Source: Brachybacterium fresconis (lineage in GTDB: Bacteria > Actinomycetota > Actinomycetes > Actinomycetales > Dermabacteraceae). From it: a stretch of DNA of 64,000 nucleotides. This document shows, one piece after another, positions 1 to 9,016 of the stretch; positions within the stretch are counted from its first letter, which is position 1, and each line of letters begins with the position of its first letter. Location: assembly GCF_017876515.1 (NCBI RefSeq), contig NZ_JAGIOC010000001.1, positions 3,968,001-4,032,000 on the forward strand, read 5' to 3'. The position numbers and the translations under genes are program-made. Under the pieces are notes generated by a model, which worked only from the letters and a program-made list of their open reading frames with translations, was not told the DNA's origin and searched no databases.

Positions 1-40
1 CCCCCAGGCGCCACAGCAGCGGCAGCAGGTTCCGCATCAT
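1..40 (-). CDS. N-terminus of an unidentified protein (runs off window)
   Basis: The first codons of a minus-strand gene overlap the stop of the DUF4129 gene by an ATGA junction; a second ATG follows at once. Only about 13 residues are visible, starting MMRNLLPLLW, hydrophobic like the start of a membrane segment. In actinobacteria DUF4129 genes often sit with MoxR ATPase, DUF58 and membrane-protein genes, so this may belong to such an operon. The function cannot be told from what is visible. Confidence 0.45.
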   Translation of the reverse strand, partial: MMRNLLPLLWRLG

Positions 41-792
41 CCCGCCCCCTCCTCGACGCGGGCGTCGAGATCGGTGGTGAGACGGTCGAGCAGCTCGATC
101 GCGTCCTCGCGGTCGGCCTCGACCAGCGGCTGGTCGTCGAACAGCGCCCGACGGTACAGATGGGCGAGCCGGTCCAGGGCGGAGCGGTCCAGCTGCAGGG
201 TCGCCAGCACCGCCACCACGAATTCGAGGGTGGTCTGGGAAGGCCGACGTCGGACGCCGGCGGCGGCGATCGCCCGCTCCAGGGCCAGCCAGGCCGCGAT
301 CACCGCATCATGGGCCTCGACCACCGTCGACAGATGCCCTCGAGCGTCCTCGAAGGCGGCGCGGACCTGCGTGACGGTCAGCTCGTCCTCATCGGCCTCG
401 TCGGCCAGGGGCGGTGCGGGACGGGCGAGCTGGCGCATCCGGTGGATCACCCAGGCGGCGACGATCGCGAGGATCACGCCGAGCACGATGAGGGCGGTGG
501 TCACCGCGGTGCCCGAGCGGTCCGGGCGCGGGGGCTGCTCCGGGGGCGCGGCGGTCTCGAACGTCGGCATCTCCTCCGCCTCGCGGGTGACGAAGCTGGG
601 CAGGTCCCGGGTGGCATCGCCGACGTAGACGGGGTCCCCGGCGCGCTCGGCGGAGGCACCGAGGGTGGCCAGGCCGAGCCCGCCCAGAGCGGCGATCAGC
701 AACAGCACGGCGAGGAGGCGGCGATGCGGGCCGGCGGTGCCCCCGGGGCCGGTGCCGCCGGTCCCGCCGGTGCCGCCGTCCTCGCCGGTCAT
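37..792 (-). CDS. DUF4129 domain-containing membrane protein
   Basis: 251 aa. A Gly/Thr-rich cytoplasmic start is followed by a membrane segment at about residues 24-46, an extracytoplasmic stretch of about 50 residues, and a second membrane segment at about 98-118. The C-terminal soluble domain (about 135-245) has the DUF4129 pattern: a helix around AWLALERAI, then RRPSQTTLEFV and an LYRRALF helix. The start overlaps the stop of the upstream methyltransferase by ATGA, so translation is probably coupled. DUF4129 proteins commonly accompany MoxR/DUF58 operons; their molecular role is not established. Confidence 0.8.
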   Translation of the reverse strand: MTGEDGGTGGTGGTGPGGTAGPHRRLLAVLLLIAALGGLGLATLGASAERAGDPVYVGDATRDLPSFVTREAEEMPTFETAAPPEQPPRPDRSGTAVTTALIVLGVILAIVAAWVIHRMRQLARPAPPLADEADEDELTVTQVRAAFEDARGHLSTVVEAHDAVIAAWLALERAIAAAGVRRRPSQTTLEFVVAVLATLQLDRSALDRLAHLYRRALFDDQPLVEADREDAIELLDRLTTDLDARVEEGAG

Positions 793-2066
793 GTCGTCGG
801 CCCCTCCGAGGTGCCGGGGGCGCCGTGCGGGGAGGCGATGATGATGGACTGCTCCCCGGCGATGCGGGTGAGGATCAGGGTGGCCGCCTCGTGCCCGAAC
901 CGGCGCGGTCGGAGCTTGCGGCGCAGCTCATCGGGCTCGACCGCCGTGCCGCGCTTCTTGATCTCGAGCACCCCGAGGTGATGCTCGCGCAGATAGGAGG
1001 TCAGCCGCTTCAGCCCGAACGGCATCACGTCGCGCACGGCATAGCCGCGGGCGAAGGGCGTGTCGACCCGGCGGTCCCCGGTGAGATAGGCGATGGTCTC
1101 ATCGAGCGTGCGGGCTCCCAGCTCGGTGGCCAGGCACCCGATCAGGCCCGCGCGGATCACCGCTCCGTCGGGCTCGTAGAGATGATCGCCGAGCGCACCG
1201 GGCGCGGGATCGGGAATCGCCTCCGCGCCGCGGTCCAGGCGGTGCGCCCCGGCCCGGTCGATGAGAACCGCCGAGGAGGTCACACCCTCCCGGGCGAGCG
1301 GACCGAACCAGGCGGTGGCCTCGAGGACCTGCCCGTGGAAGGACAGCCACTGGGTCTCGATGTCGTGCGGGAGCGCATCACGGTCGATGCCGGGACCGAG
1401 CTTCGCGCCCAATGGCCCGGCCTCTCCGTCGCGGCCGAGGCGATGGGCGAGATCGATGACGGCCGACAGCGGTGGCTCGTACTCCTCGGGGTCGTGCAGC
1501 CGCCGCGTGCCGCTGCGGGTCGGGGCACGACGGGCCGGGTCCAGCCAGATGCCCTCGGTGTCGGTGGGGTCGTGGCCCTCGGCCCGGCCCAGATGCACCG
1601 TGGCCGCCGGGAAGGAGCGCAGGTTCATGGTGGCGACGGCGACGGCGAGCGGGTCGCGGTCCACGGCCCGCACCTGCAGGCCCAGGCCCGCCAGCGCCAT
1701 GGCATCCCCGCCGATCCCGCAGCCGAGATCCGCGACCGAGGCGACGCCTGCGCGCTGGAAGCGCTCCGCGTGCATCGCCGCGACCGGCAGTCGGGTCGCC
1801 TGTTCGAGGCCGTGCGGTGTGAACAGCATCGAGGAGGCGAATTCGCCGAACTTGTCGGCCGCCCGTGCCCGCAGCCGCGACTGCGTCATCACGGCGGAGA
1901 CCAGCTCCGGGGAATGGCCGGCCCCGCGCAGCCGGGCGCCCTGACGCAGGGCATCCTGCTCGCGGTAGGGCGGCAACGAGTTCAGCAGCGCCCAGCCGGA
2001 GCTCTGCAGGACCGGCTCGAGCGCGCGGACCGCGGCATCGGGATCGTCGAGGGGGCGCGGAACCAT
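789..2066 (-). CDS. Class I SAM-dependent methyltransferase, THUMP-like
   Basis: 425 aa from the chosen start. The SAM-binding motif I (DLGCGIGGDAMAL) lies near residue 110, followed by an acidic residue ending strand 2 (AVDRD). The C-terminal about 80 residues, with LKRLTSYLREHHLGVLEIKKRG and a closing LTRIAGEQS segment, match the THUMP-like domain of actinobacterial methyltransferases such as M. tuberculosis Rv3037c; this is recalled, not searched. The substrate is unknown and RNA is only a guess from the domain. The ATG at 2066 was preferred over the upstream one at 2105 because TAGCCT stands seven bases before it, a leaderless pattern. It is coupled to the DUF4129 gene by ATGA. Confidence 0.8.
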   Translation of the reverse strand: MVPRPLDDPDAAVRALEPVLQSSGWALLNSLPPYREQDALRQGARLRGAGHSPELVSAVMTQSRLRARAADKFGEFASSMLFTPHGLEQATRLPVAAMHAERFQRAGVASVADLGCGIGGDAMALAGLGLQVRAVDRDPLAVAVATMNLRSFPAATVHLGRAEGHDPTDTEGIWLDPARRAPTRSGTRRLHDPEEYEPPLSAVIDLAHRLGRDGEAGPLGAKLGPGIDRDALPHDIETQWLSFHGQVLEATAWFGPLAREGVTSSAVLIDRAGAHRLDRGAEAIPDPAPGALGDHLYEPDGAVIRAGLIGCLATELGARTLDETIAYLTGDRRVDTPFARGYAVRDVMPFGLKRLTSYLREHHLGVLEIKKRGTAVEPDELRRKLRPRRFGHEAATLILTRIAGEQSIIIASPHGAPGTSEGPTT

Positions 2067-2120
2067 ACCGACCAGGCTACCTGCTGGACATGTGTCCGGC
2101 ATCACCGTCCATGGGGGCGG

Positions 2121-3107
2121 TCAGGCCTGGGCGTCGAGCACCAGCTTGCCGCGCGTGTGGCCGTCCTCGAGCAGACGATGGGCCTCGGCGATCTCCGCCA
2201 GCGGCAGCACCTGGGAGACCTCCAGCGGATAGCGGCCCGCACGGATCCCCTGCACCAGGCGGTCCAGGCGGTCCCGGCCCGGCCGGAGACGGGGCACCTT
2301 CGCCTCGACACCGCGCTCCTGCGCGGGGCTGAGGTCCGCCAGCGTCGGCAGGGTGACCACGAGGCCGCTGCCGACGACGTGGTCGAGGCTGGGCACGAAG
2401 GTCGAGTGATAGTGGGTGTCGAGGACGACGTCCACGCCACGGCCATCGGTCCGGCGGTGGATCTCCGCCTGCCAGTCCTCGGTGTCATAGGCGATCGGGG
2501 TCGCGCCCAGGTCGCGGATCCGCTCTGCGTTGGTGGCGCGCCCGGTGGCCCACACCTGTGCTGCCCCGGCCTCGAGGGCCATCGGGATCAGCAGCTGGCC
2601 CACCCCGCCGCTGCCGCCGTGGACGAGCACCGTCTGCCCGGACCGGATCCGTGCGGTGTCCTCGATGGTGGCGATCGCGGTCAGACCCACCAGGGCCAGC
2701 CCGGCCCAGCGAGGGAGGTCCGCGTCGTCGATCTCGTCAGGGATGGGAGCGAGCTCGTCGGCCGCGATCGCGATCACCTCGGCGGCCACGCCGCGATGAT
2801 CAGCCGGTGCCCGCATGCCGAAGACGCGGGTGCCGGGGGTGAGGCCGCGGGAACCGAGCTCGGCATCATCGAGGTCCGACCCGGCGCTGAGCACGGTGCC
2901 GGCCATCTCCCGACCGGTGCCCGCGGGCAGCTGAAGATCCTTCGCCCGCCCGGACGAGCCGTCGCGGATCTTGTAGTCCAAGGGGTTCAGGCCGACGTAG
3001 GCGACGCGGACCAGCAGCTCTTCGGGCCCCGGCTCCGGAGTCGGGGCGTCGGAGTGCAGGGTCAGGACGTCGGGACCGCCGAAGCGATCGAAACGGATCT
3101 CACGCAT
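2121..3107 (-). CDS. NAD(P)-dependent MDR-family oxidoreductase (quinone reductase-like)
   Basis: 328 aa. An N-terminal GroES-like fold (about 1-125, with VRVAYVGLNPLDYKIRDG) is followed by a Rossmann domain with the dinucleotide motif VLVHGGSGGVGQ at about residues 153-164. The catalytic and structural zinc cysteines of classical alcohol dehydrogenases are absent, which points to the zinc-free quinone oxidoreductase or zeta-crystallin group. The ATG at 3107 gives the usual family length; the open frame extends upstream without homology. It is probably cytosolic; the substrate cannot be deduced. The same-strand methyltransferase follows after about 50 bp. Confidence 0.8.
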   Translation of the reverse strand: MREIRFDRFGGPDVLTLHSDAPTPEPGPEELLVRVAYVGLNPLDYKIRDGSSGRAKDLQLPAGTGREMAGTVLSAGSDLDDAELGSRGLTPGTRVFGMRAPADHRGVAAEVIAIAADELAPIPDEIDDADLPRWAGLALVGLTAIATIEDTARIRSGQTVLVHGGSGGVGQLLIPMALEAGAAQVWATGRATNAERIRDLGATPIAYDTEDWQAEIHRRTDGRGVDVVLDTHYHSTFVPSLDHVVGSGLVVTLPTLADLSPAQERGVEAKVPRLRPGRDRLDRLVQGIRAGRYPLEVSQVLPLAEIAEAHRLLEDGHTRGKLVLDAQA

Positions 3108-3257
3108 GCCCCCATCATGCACCCCAGGACCCCCGCGTGGGCAGGTGCGCGAGTCGTGCGAGGGGGTGACGGAGGGCAGAGTCGGAGGATCGGAGGAGAG
3201 GGGCGCGAGATGGGGGATCATGGTCGGGTGCCCGCTCTCACGGCCCCGAGGAGGACC

Positions 3258-4517
3258 ATGACCGACGCCCGTGTCGACCCCTGGCAATGGCGAGATCTGC
3301 TGCAGCGGGAGATCATCCTGCCGCGCGTGGGTCTCGACGCCCCGGTGCACGAGGCCGTCGGCGCCGTGCTGGACGCCGACGTCCACAGCCCCGAGGATCT
3401 CCCGGCTCTGCCGATCGCCGCGATGGACGGCTTCGCCGTGCGGCGGGAGGACCTGCAGGGGGAGGACGGCGTCCGCGGCGCGATCACCCTGCCGGTGAGC
3501 ACCGAGCTCCCTGCCCGGCCGGGCGCGGTCGGCGCCCTCGCCCCGGGCACGGCCGCCCGCATCATGACGGGTGCGCCGGTGCCCCCGGGGGCCGACGCGG
3601 TCGTCGAGGTCGAGGCGACCGACGCCGACCCCTTCGGCCCGACGCCGGCCGCCGTCACCATCCGCCTCCAGCAGATGCCCGCTGCGGGCCGCCACATCCT
3701 GGCCGTCGGGGAGGAGGTCGCCCGGGGCGCGGTGCTCGCCCGGGCCGGGGACCGGGTCAGCGGCGGTCTGATCGGTCTGGTCCGCGCCCTCGGACTGCCG
3801 ACGCTCCCGGTCCTGCGGTCACCGCGGGTCGCGGTCGTGGTCACCGGGGACGAGCTCGCGGGAGAGGACGCCGCCCCGGGGGCCGTGCGCGAATCGAACG
3901 GGACGATGCTCGGAGCCGCCCTGACCGCCGACGGCGCCGAGGCGCGGGCCCTGCACAGCGGCGACGACCACGCCCAGCTGCGCAGCACCCTGGATGTCGC
4001 CGCCGAGCGGTCCGACCTGGTGCTCACCACCGGCGGGATCGGCCACGGCGCCTTCGACGTGGTCAAGACGCTGCTGGGGGACCGGGGCGACGACACCTCG
4101 CGCTTCGAGCACCTGGCGCTGCGGCCGGGCGGCCCGCAGGGCGTCGGACGGCTCCCGGACGGGACCCCCATCATCCATCTGCCCGGCACCCCGGTCGGCG
4201 CGCTGGTCGGCTACCACCTGTTCGTCCGGCCGCTGCTCGCCGGCATCGAGGCCGCACCGCGTCGAGTGCGCCTCGGTGATGATGACCTGGGAGCAGAGCA
4301 CTCGCGCCGCGGCGGTCTGCACGCACTGCCCGGCCGGCTGCGGCGGGACGCGGACGGCTCCGAGGTGGTCGATCTGCTGCCCGGCCGGCGCCTGGCACCG
4401 TACGGGCGGGCCGACGCGATCGTGCTCGCGGGGGCCGACGCGGGATCAGAGGTCGCGGGGACGGTTGAGGAGATCGGCGGCCGGGACGATGGCCGCGTGC
4501 TGATCATCCCCCTCTGA
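3258..4517 (+). CDS. moeA: Molybdopterin molybdenumtransferase MoeA (first copy)
   Basis: 419 aa, normal for MoeA. The enzyme inserts molybdate into adenylylated molybdopterin to finish Moco. Visible motifs are AAMDGFAVR near residue 55 (invariant Asp), PGTAARIMTGAPVP near 95, the MoCF core with RESNGTMLGA and VLTTGGIGHGAFDVVK, and PGTPVGALVGYHLFVRPLL near the end of the core, where MoeA usually has PGNPVSA. The start at 3258 follows a GAGGAGG ribosome site. It is one of two moeA copies in the window (see 12790) and stands alone, divergent from the oxidoreductase gene. Actinobacteria often keep two MoeA paralogues. Confidence 0.92.
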   Translation: MTDARVDPWQWRDLLQREIILPRVGLDAPVHEAVGAVLDADVHSPEDLPALPIAAMDGFAVRREDLQGEDGVRGAITLPVSTELPARPGAVGALAPGTAARIMTGAPVPPGADAVVEVEATDADPFGPTPAAVTIRLQQMPAAGRHILAVGEEVARGAVLARAGDRVSGGLIGLVRALGLPTLPVLRSPRVAVVVTGDELAGEDAAPGAVRESNGTMLGAALTADGAEARALHSGDDHAQLRSTLDVAAERSDLVLTTGGIGHGAFDVVKTLLGDRGDDTSRFEHLALRPGGPQGVGRLPDGTPIIHLPGTPVGALVGYHLFVRPLLAGIEAAPRRVRLGDDDLGAEHSRRGGLHALPGRLRRDADGSEVVDLLPGRRLAPYGRADAIVLAGADAGSEVAGTVEEIGGRDDGRVLIIPL

Positions 4518-4592
4518 CCGGGTGTCGTCCGACCGGGTGTCGTCGCCGTCCGACCGCGTGGTCACCGGACCGCGACCGGAGTGCCACCCGAG

Positions 4593-4646
4593 CTGATGGC
4601 GTCACGGGTACCGATGGCGTCACCGGTGCTGATGGCGTCACCGGAG
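4593..4646. repeat. 18-bp tandem repeat, three units
   Basis: Three head-to-tail 18-bp units carry the core GATGGCGTCAC at 4593-4610, 4611-4628 and 4629-4646. The last unit contains the stop codon (4638-4640) of the minus-strand membrane protein. The stretch between the moeA stop and this gene is otherwise low-complexity GACCGGGTGTCGTC-like sequence. Confidence 0.85.
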
Positions 4647-4955
4647 CCGGTGAGGGTCGCCGCCCAGCTGCGCGGCGCGGGCCGCCTTCCGTCGGCGGGC
4701 CATCTCCCGTCGGGTGTGTCGTCGGCGGAGGAACGTCCGACCCCACGAGCCGACGAGGACGATCGAGATCCCCAGCGCTGCGCCGACGGTGAAGGCCAGG
4801 AGCCAGGCGCTGTAGAGCCAGCCCGCCAGGGGGATGAGAAGGATCGTGACCACGCCGACCGGCCATGGCCCGATGTCCGCATGGCTGAGGAGGTCGGCGG
4901 CGACGAGGGCGACGAGCACGCCCACCGCCAGCACGAGCAGGTGCAGGAAGGTCAC
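4638..4955 (-). CDS. Small two-TM membrane protein, unknown
   Basis: 105 aa from a GTG at 4955. Two hydrophobic spans (about residues 2-22 and 32-60) are followed by a strongly basic tail (RRRHTRREMARRRKAAR), so the C-terminus is probably cytoplasmic. The GTG was chosen because TATGCT stands six bases before it, the leaderless pattern seen throughout the window; an upstream ATG would add about 47 residues of unlikely Arg/Pro-rich sequence. I do not recognise the family. The stop lies inside an 18-bp tandem repeat. Confidence 0.6.
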   Translation of the reverse strand: MTFLHLLVLAVGVLVALVAADLLSHADIGPWPVGVVTILLIPLAGWLYSAWLLAFTVGAALGISIVLVGSWGRTFLRRRHTRREMARRRKAARAAQLGGDPHRLR

Positions 4956-5233
4956 GATTCGAGCATAAGGGGGACGCGGCCGTGCCCAGGCGTCCGCCGA
5001 TGGGTCCCGCGACCGTCGGCGAGGGGCTATCGTGTCCGCAGTGCGGAACCGGGGAGACTTGGAGCACAACACGATGTATGGGAAGTCCGGGCGCACCGAG
5101 CCACGCAGGCGTGGCGGTGCGGGGGTCGGGGTCGCGTCGGAGCGGTCCTGTGCCGCGCCGGAGATGCCCGGGAAGAACAGACGGTATGGAGAGGAACGCC
5201 CACGAATGATCGTTAGTCAGTGGAGGAGACCGA

Positions 5234-6226
5234 GTGCTTAAGTTCGTCTCCATGCGGGTGCTCACCTACGTCATCCTGGCGTTCCTCGCGACGAGCTTCG
5301 CCTATTTGCTGGCGGCATCGTTGATGCACCCCGAAGAAGTGCTCTACCCCCCGATCGCGACGGAGCCCGTCCCTGAGCAGACTGCACAGCAGTACCTGAA
5401 CGTCCGCAACGTCAACCCTGACACGCCGCTGTTCGAGCGCTATGCGAACTGGCTCGGCGGGCTGGTCCGCGGTGACCTCGGCGTCACCACCGGCACCAAC
5501 AAGGCGATGGTCCCGGTCACGCAGGAGCTCGCCAACCGGATCCCGATCAGCCTCCGACTCGTGGTGATCGGCACTGTGATCGGTACCGTCCTGGGCGTCG
5601 TGCTGGGCATGATCGCCGCGGTCCGCCGTGATTCGCTCGGCGACCGCCTCTCGACCCTGCTGGCGTTCTTCATCCTCTCGCTGCCGACGCCGGTGATCAT
5701 CCTGATCGTGCAGCAGGCGAACCAGGGGGTGATGGACGTGACCGGTTGGGGACTGCCGGCGATCAATCCGATCAATCCGCTGCTGGAGGCCGGATCCTGG
5801 GAATCGATCAGGTATCAGATCAAAGCCCTGGTGATGCCGACGATCGTGCTCGCGGTCACCGCGGCGGCGTCGTACTCGCGGTACATGAAGGTCACCACCC
5901 TCGACGTGCTCGGCAGCGACTATCTGCGCACCGCCCGAGCGAAGGGGCTCACGCGGGGCAAGGCCATGACCCGGCACGGACTGCGCATGGCGCTGATCCC
6001 CATGGGTCAGTACTTCGCCTTCGCCGTGGGGGCCGCGTTCTCCGGCTCGCTCTTCGTCGAGCTGATGTTCAACTGGCAGGGGATCGGACGCTTCGCGATC
6101 TCCTCGATCGGCATGGCCGACGTCAACGGCACTGCCGGTGTGGTGCTGTACACCGCGGTCCTCACCCTGCTCTCCGCCACCTTCGCAGACTTCTTGCAGG
6201 GTGCTCTCGACCCCAGGATTCGGTGA
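5234..6226 (+). CDS. Oligopeptide/dipeptide ABC transporter permease (OppB/DppB type)
   Basis: 330 aa, a GTG start behind GGAGGAG. The N-terminal TM helix is followed by an extracytoplasmic domain (about 30-95) typical of OppB/DppB, then a five-helix BPD core. The cytoplasmic coupling loop (YLRTARAKGLTRGKAMTRHGLR) is near residue 235. It is the first gene of a four-gene peptide uptake set with the OppC-like permease, a fused ATPase and a lipoprotein binding protein. Family members import peptides or sometimes nickel and other small molecules; the substrate cannot be assigned from sequence. Four bases separate it from the next gene. Confidence 0.9.
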   Translation: MLKFVSMRVLTYVILAFLATSFAYLLAASLMHPEEVLYPPIATEPVPEQTAQQYLNVRNVNPDTPLFERYANWLGGLVRGDLGVTTGTNKAMVPVTQELANRIPISLRLVVIGTVIGTVLGVVLGMIAAVRRDSLGDRLSTLLAFFILSLPTPVIILIVQQANQGVMDVTGWGLPAINPINPLLEAGSWESIRYQIKALVMPTIVLAVTAAASYSRYMKVTTLDVLGSDYLRTARAKGLTRGKAMTRHGLRMALIPMGQYFAFAVGAAFSGSLFVELMFNWQGIGRFAISSIGMADVNGTAGVVLYTAVLTLLSATFADFLQGALDPRIR

Positions 6227-6230
6227 CACC

Positions 6231-7232
6231 ATGACGAACCCTTCTGACATGCGGTCGACCGACGACGTGTCGGAGCTGCATTCCAGCACCGACCCCGAAG
6301 CCAACCCGGTGCTCGGAGCCACGGTCGACGGTCCCAGCGGATCCGACCCCCATGAGGGCCCCACCTCGACGATGGGTCGCGGTGAGCTGCTGCGGCGTCG
6401 CTTCTTGCGCAACCCCAGCGCGTGGATCGGTCTGAGCGTCTTCACGCTCCTCGTGCTGGTGGCGATCTTCGGTCCGATGTTCTACCAGTACGGACCGTTC
6501 GAGCGGGATCTGCGCAATGCCCTGACCGGCCCCAGCGGGTACCACTGGTTCGGGGTGAACGAGAACGGACTGGACATCTTCGCGCGCACCCTCCAGGGTC
6601 TTCGCATCTCGCTCGTGATCGGCCTGGGAACCGCGGCGCTGACCTCGCTGCTGGCGCTGATCGTGGGCATCACGGCCGGGTTCATCGGCGGCAAGGGCAA
6701 GCTGGGCGCTCTCGGCGACGGCGCGCTCGTGAACCTGATCAACCTGTTCCTGGTGGTCCCCTCCCTGCTGCTGCTGATGCTCTTCAGCCCCGCCCTGCAG
6801 CGGGCCTCCTGGCTCTGGATGATCCCGCTGCTGGCGGGCTTCGCCTGGATGCTCACGGCTCGCGTCCTGCGCGCCATGACCCAGCAGCTGGTGCGCACCG
6901 AGTATGTCGAGGCCGCGCGCTTCATGGGCGTGAATCCGATCATCACGATGGTCCGCCACATCATCCCCAATGTCGCCAGCTGGATCATCATCGACACCAC
7001 CCTCGGTGTCAGCGCCGCCATCCTGGGGGAGACCGGGCTGTCGTTCATCGGCTTCGGCATCCAGTACCCGCAGGTCTCGCTCGGCACGGTGCTGCAGGAC
7101 TACAACATCTCCGCGCCGTACACCTGGATGCCGCCGGCGGCGATCCTGGCGGCCCTCGTCATCTCCATCAACCTCATGGGCGAAGCCCTTCGCGATGCCC
7201 TCGACCCGACCAGCGGCTCCAGCCGCCTCTGA
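6231..7232 (+). CDS. Oligopeptide/dipeptide ABC transporter permease (OppC/DppC type)
   Basis: 333 aa from the ATG at 6231, four bases after the OppB-like stop. About 60 hydrophilic, Ser/Asp/Pro-rich residues precede the OppC N-terminal domain (LLRRRFLRNPSAWIGLSVF). The segment HWFGVNENGLDIFARTLQGLRISL is the usual OppC sequence before the transport core. The coupling loop TEYVEAARFMGVNPIITMVRHIIPN lies near residue 225. It pairs with the upstream permease in one membrane channel. The long acidic N-terminal extension is somewhat unusual. Confidence 0.9.
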   Translation: MTNPSDMRSTDDVSELHSSTDPEANPVLGATVDGPSGSDPHEGPTSTMGRGELLRRRFLRNPSAWIGLSVFTLLVLVAIFGPMFYQYGPFERDLRNALTGPSGYHWFGVNENGLDIFARTLQGLRISLVIGLGTAALTSLLALIVGITAGFIGGKGKLGALGDGALVNLINLFLVVPSLLLLMLFSPALQRASWLWMIPLLAGFAWMLTARVLRAMTQQLVRTEYVEAARFMGVNPIITMVRHIIPNVASWIIIDTTLGVSAAILGETGLSFIGFGIQYPQVSLGTVLQDYNISAPYTWMPPAAILAALVISINLMGEALRDALDPTSGSSRL

Positions 7233-7243
7233 GAGGGACCTGA

Positions 7244-9016
7244 ATGTCCGATCCGATCCTTTCCGTGCGGGACCTGAGCGTCTCGTTCCCCTCCGAGTAC
7301 GGCACGGTTCGAGCTGTGCAGAACCTCAGCTACGAGGTGCACAAGGGCGAGGCCCTCGCCATCGTCGGCGAGTCCGGATCCGGGAAATCCGTCAGCTCGC
7401 TCGCGGTCATGGGGCTGCTCCCGCGCAACGCCACGATCTCCGGCGAGATCGAGCTGATGGGCCGGGATCTGTTCGCGCTGAACGACAAGCAGCTCGCGCC
7501 GCTGCGCGGCAACACGATCTCGATGATCTTCCAGGACCCTCTGTCGGCGCTGACGCCCGTGTTCCAGGTCGGCCAGCAGATCGCCGAGGTGGTGCGCATC
7601 CATCACCCCGAGGTCTCGGCCTCGAAGGCGGAGCATCGGGCGGTCGAGCTGTTGGAATCGGTGGGCATCCCGAACCCTGCGCGGCGTGCGAAGCAGTACC
7701 CGCACGAGTACTCCGGCGGGATGCGCCAGCGGGCGATGGTCGCCATGGCGATCGCCAACGAGCCCGAGATGATCATCGCGGACGAGCCCACCACGGCCCT
7801 GGACGTGACCATCCAGGCGCAGGTGATGGACCTGCTGAAGTCGGCGCAGGAGATGCTCGGCGCGGCGACCGTCCTGATCACCCACGACATGGGCGTGGTA
7901 GCCGGCTTCGCCGACCGGGTCCTGGTGATGAAGGATTCGCTGATGGTGGAGACAGGAGACGTCGACGACATCTTCTATCGGCCCCGGGAGCAGTACACCC
8001 GGGACCTGCTGTCCGCCGTGCCCCGTGTCGACCTGGCCGATGCCGAGGGCAGCCAGAGCGTCGCCGGCTCCGCGCTGAGCGCCTCCGCCGGCAACGATGC
8101 CGAGTACAACGAGCGCAAGAAGCCTCGCGATGAGATGGCGACCGTGCTCGAGGTCGAGGACCTGCACCGGATCTACCCGATCACCAAGGGAGCGATCGTC
8201 CGCCGCAAGATCGGGGAGCACCGCGCGGTCGACGGCATCTCCTTCGACATCCGCGAGGGAGAGTGCCTCGCCCTGGTGGGGGAGTCGGGATGCGGCAAGA
8301 CGACCACGCTGATGGAGATCATGCAGCTGAGAACGCCGCAGAAGGGCGCCATCCGCATCGACGGCATCGAGACCGGCTCCCTCACCCGCGCGAAGCGCCA
8401 CGCCCTGCGGTCCGACGTGACCATCGTCTTCCAGGATCCGATGGCGGCCCTTGATCCGCGCATGCCGATCGGCGACATCCTCAAGGAGCCGATGCGGGTC
8501 CAGGGCTACAGCGCCGAGCGGATGGACGAGCGGGTCGACTGGCTCCTGCGCACCGTGGGCCTGCTCTCCGAGCACGCCGCGCGCTTCCCCGCCGAGTTCT
8601 CCGGCGGTCAGCGTCAGCGCGTGGGGGTCGCCCGGGCCCTGGCCTGCGACCCCAAGCTGATCGTGCTCGACGAGCCGACCTCCGCCCTCGACGTCACGGT
8701 CCAGGCCGGTGTGCTCGAGCTGCTGGCCGATCTTCGTCGACGCCTGGGCGTGAGCTTCCTGTTCGTCTCGCACGACCTCTCCGTGGTCCGGAACATCTCC
8801 GATCGCATCGCGGTGATGCGCGAGGGCAAGATCGTCGAAATGGGAGATACCGAGGACGTCTTCTCGAATCCCCAGCACGAATACAGCAAGGAGCTGCTCT
8901 CCTCGGTGCCGATTCCGGATCCGGAGATCGCCCGCCGGCGCCGGAAGAGCGTGATCGATCGCCGTGCCTTCGAACACACCGAGGAGGGCGCGGCTGACGG
9001 CGAATCTGCCATCTGA
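7244..9016 (+). CDS. Fused dual ATPase of peptide ABC transporter (OppD-OppF type)
   Basis: 590 aa with two complete ABC domains in one chain. Domain 1 has Walker A GESGSGKS near residue 43, signature YSGGMRQR near 160 and Walker B IIADEPTTALD. Domain 2 has GESGCGKT near 347, signature FSGGQRQR near 453 and LIVLDEPTSALD. Each half ends with the oligopeptide-type C-terminal extension (YTRDLLSAVP and YSKELLSSVPIPDP). A Ser/Ala/Gly-rich linker with charged residues (about 265-295) joins them. This replaces the separate OppD and OppF of other operons and energises the permeases just upstream. Confidence 0.93.
   Translation: MSDPILSVRDLSVSFPSEYGTVRAVQNLSYEVHKGEALAIVGESGSGKSVSSLAVMGLLPRNATISGEIELMGRDLFALNDKQLAPLRGNTISMIFQDPLSALTPVFQVGQQIAEVVRIHHPEVSASKAEHRAVELLESVGIPNPARRAKQYPHEYSGGMRQRAMVAMAIANEPEMIIADEPTTALDVTIQAQVMDLLKSAQEMLGAATVLITHDMGVVAGFADRVLVMKDSLMVETGDVDDIFYRPREQYTRDLLSAVPRVDLADAEGSQSVAGSALSASAGNDAEYNERKKPRDEMATVLEVEDLHRIYPITKGAIVRRKIGEHRAVDGISFDIREGECLALVGESGCGKTTTLMEIMQLRTPQKGAIRIDGIETGSLTRAKRHALRSDVTIVFQDPMAALDPRMPIGDILKEPMRVQGYSAERMDERVDWLLRTVGLLSEHAARFPAEFSGGQRQRVGVARALACDPKLIVLDEPTSALDVTVQAGVLELLADLRRRLGVSFLFVSHDLSVVRNISDRIAVMREGKIVEMGDTEDVFSNPQHEYSKELLSSVPIPDPEIARRRRKSVIDRRAFEHTEEGAADGESAI

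Noticed and set aside
2102-2120. Alternative longer start for the methyltransferase at 2105
   Set aside because: No ribosome site there, while the ATG at 2066 has a -10-like hexamer at the leaderless distance.
825-3257. Very long open frame (over 1200 codons) running into the first moeA
   Set aside because: The part before 3258 is antisense to the methyltransferase and oxidoreductase genes and has an Arg/Gly/Gln composition typical of high-GC shadow frames; MoeA homology begins only at the ATG 3258.
5032-5241. Short plus-strand ORF upstream of the peptide transporter, after TATCGT
   Set aside because: Third-position bias is poor and the peptide has no recognisable sequence; the TATCGT more likely belongs to the operon leader or is chance.
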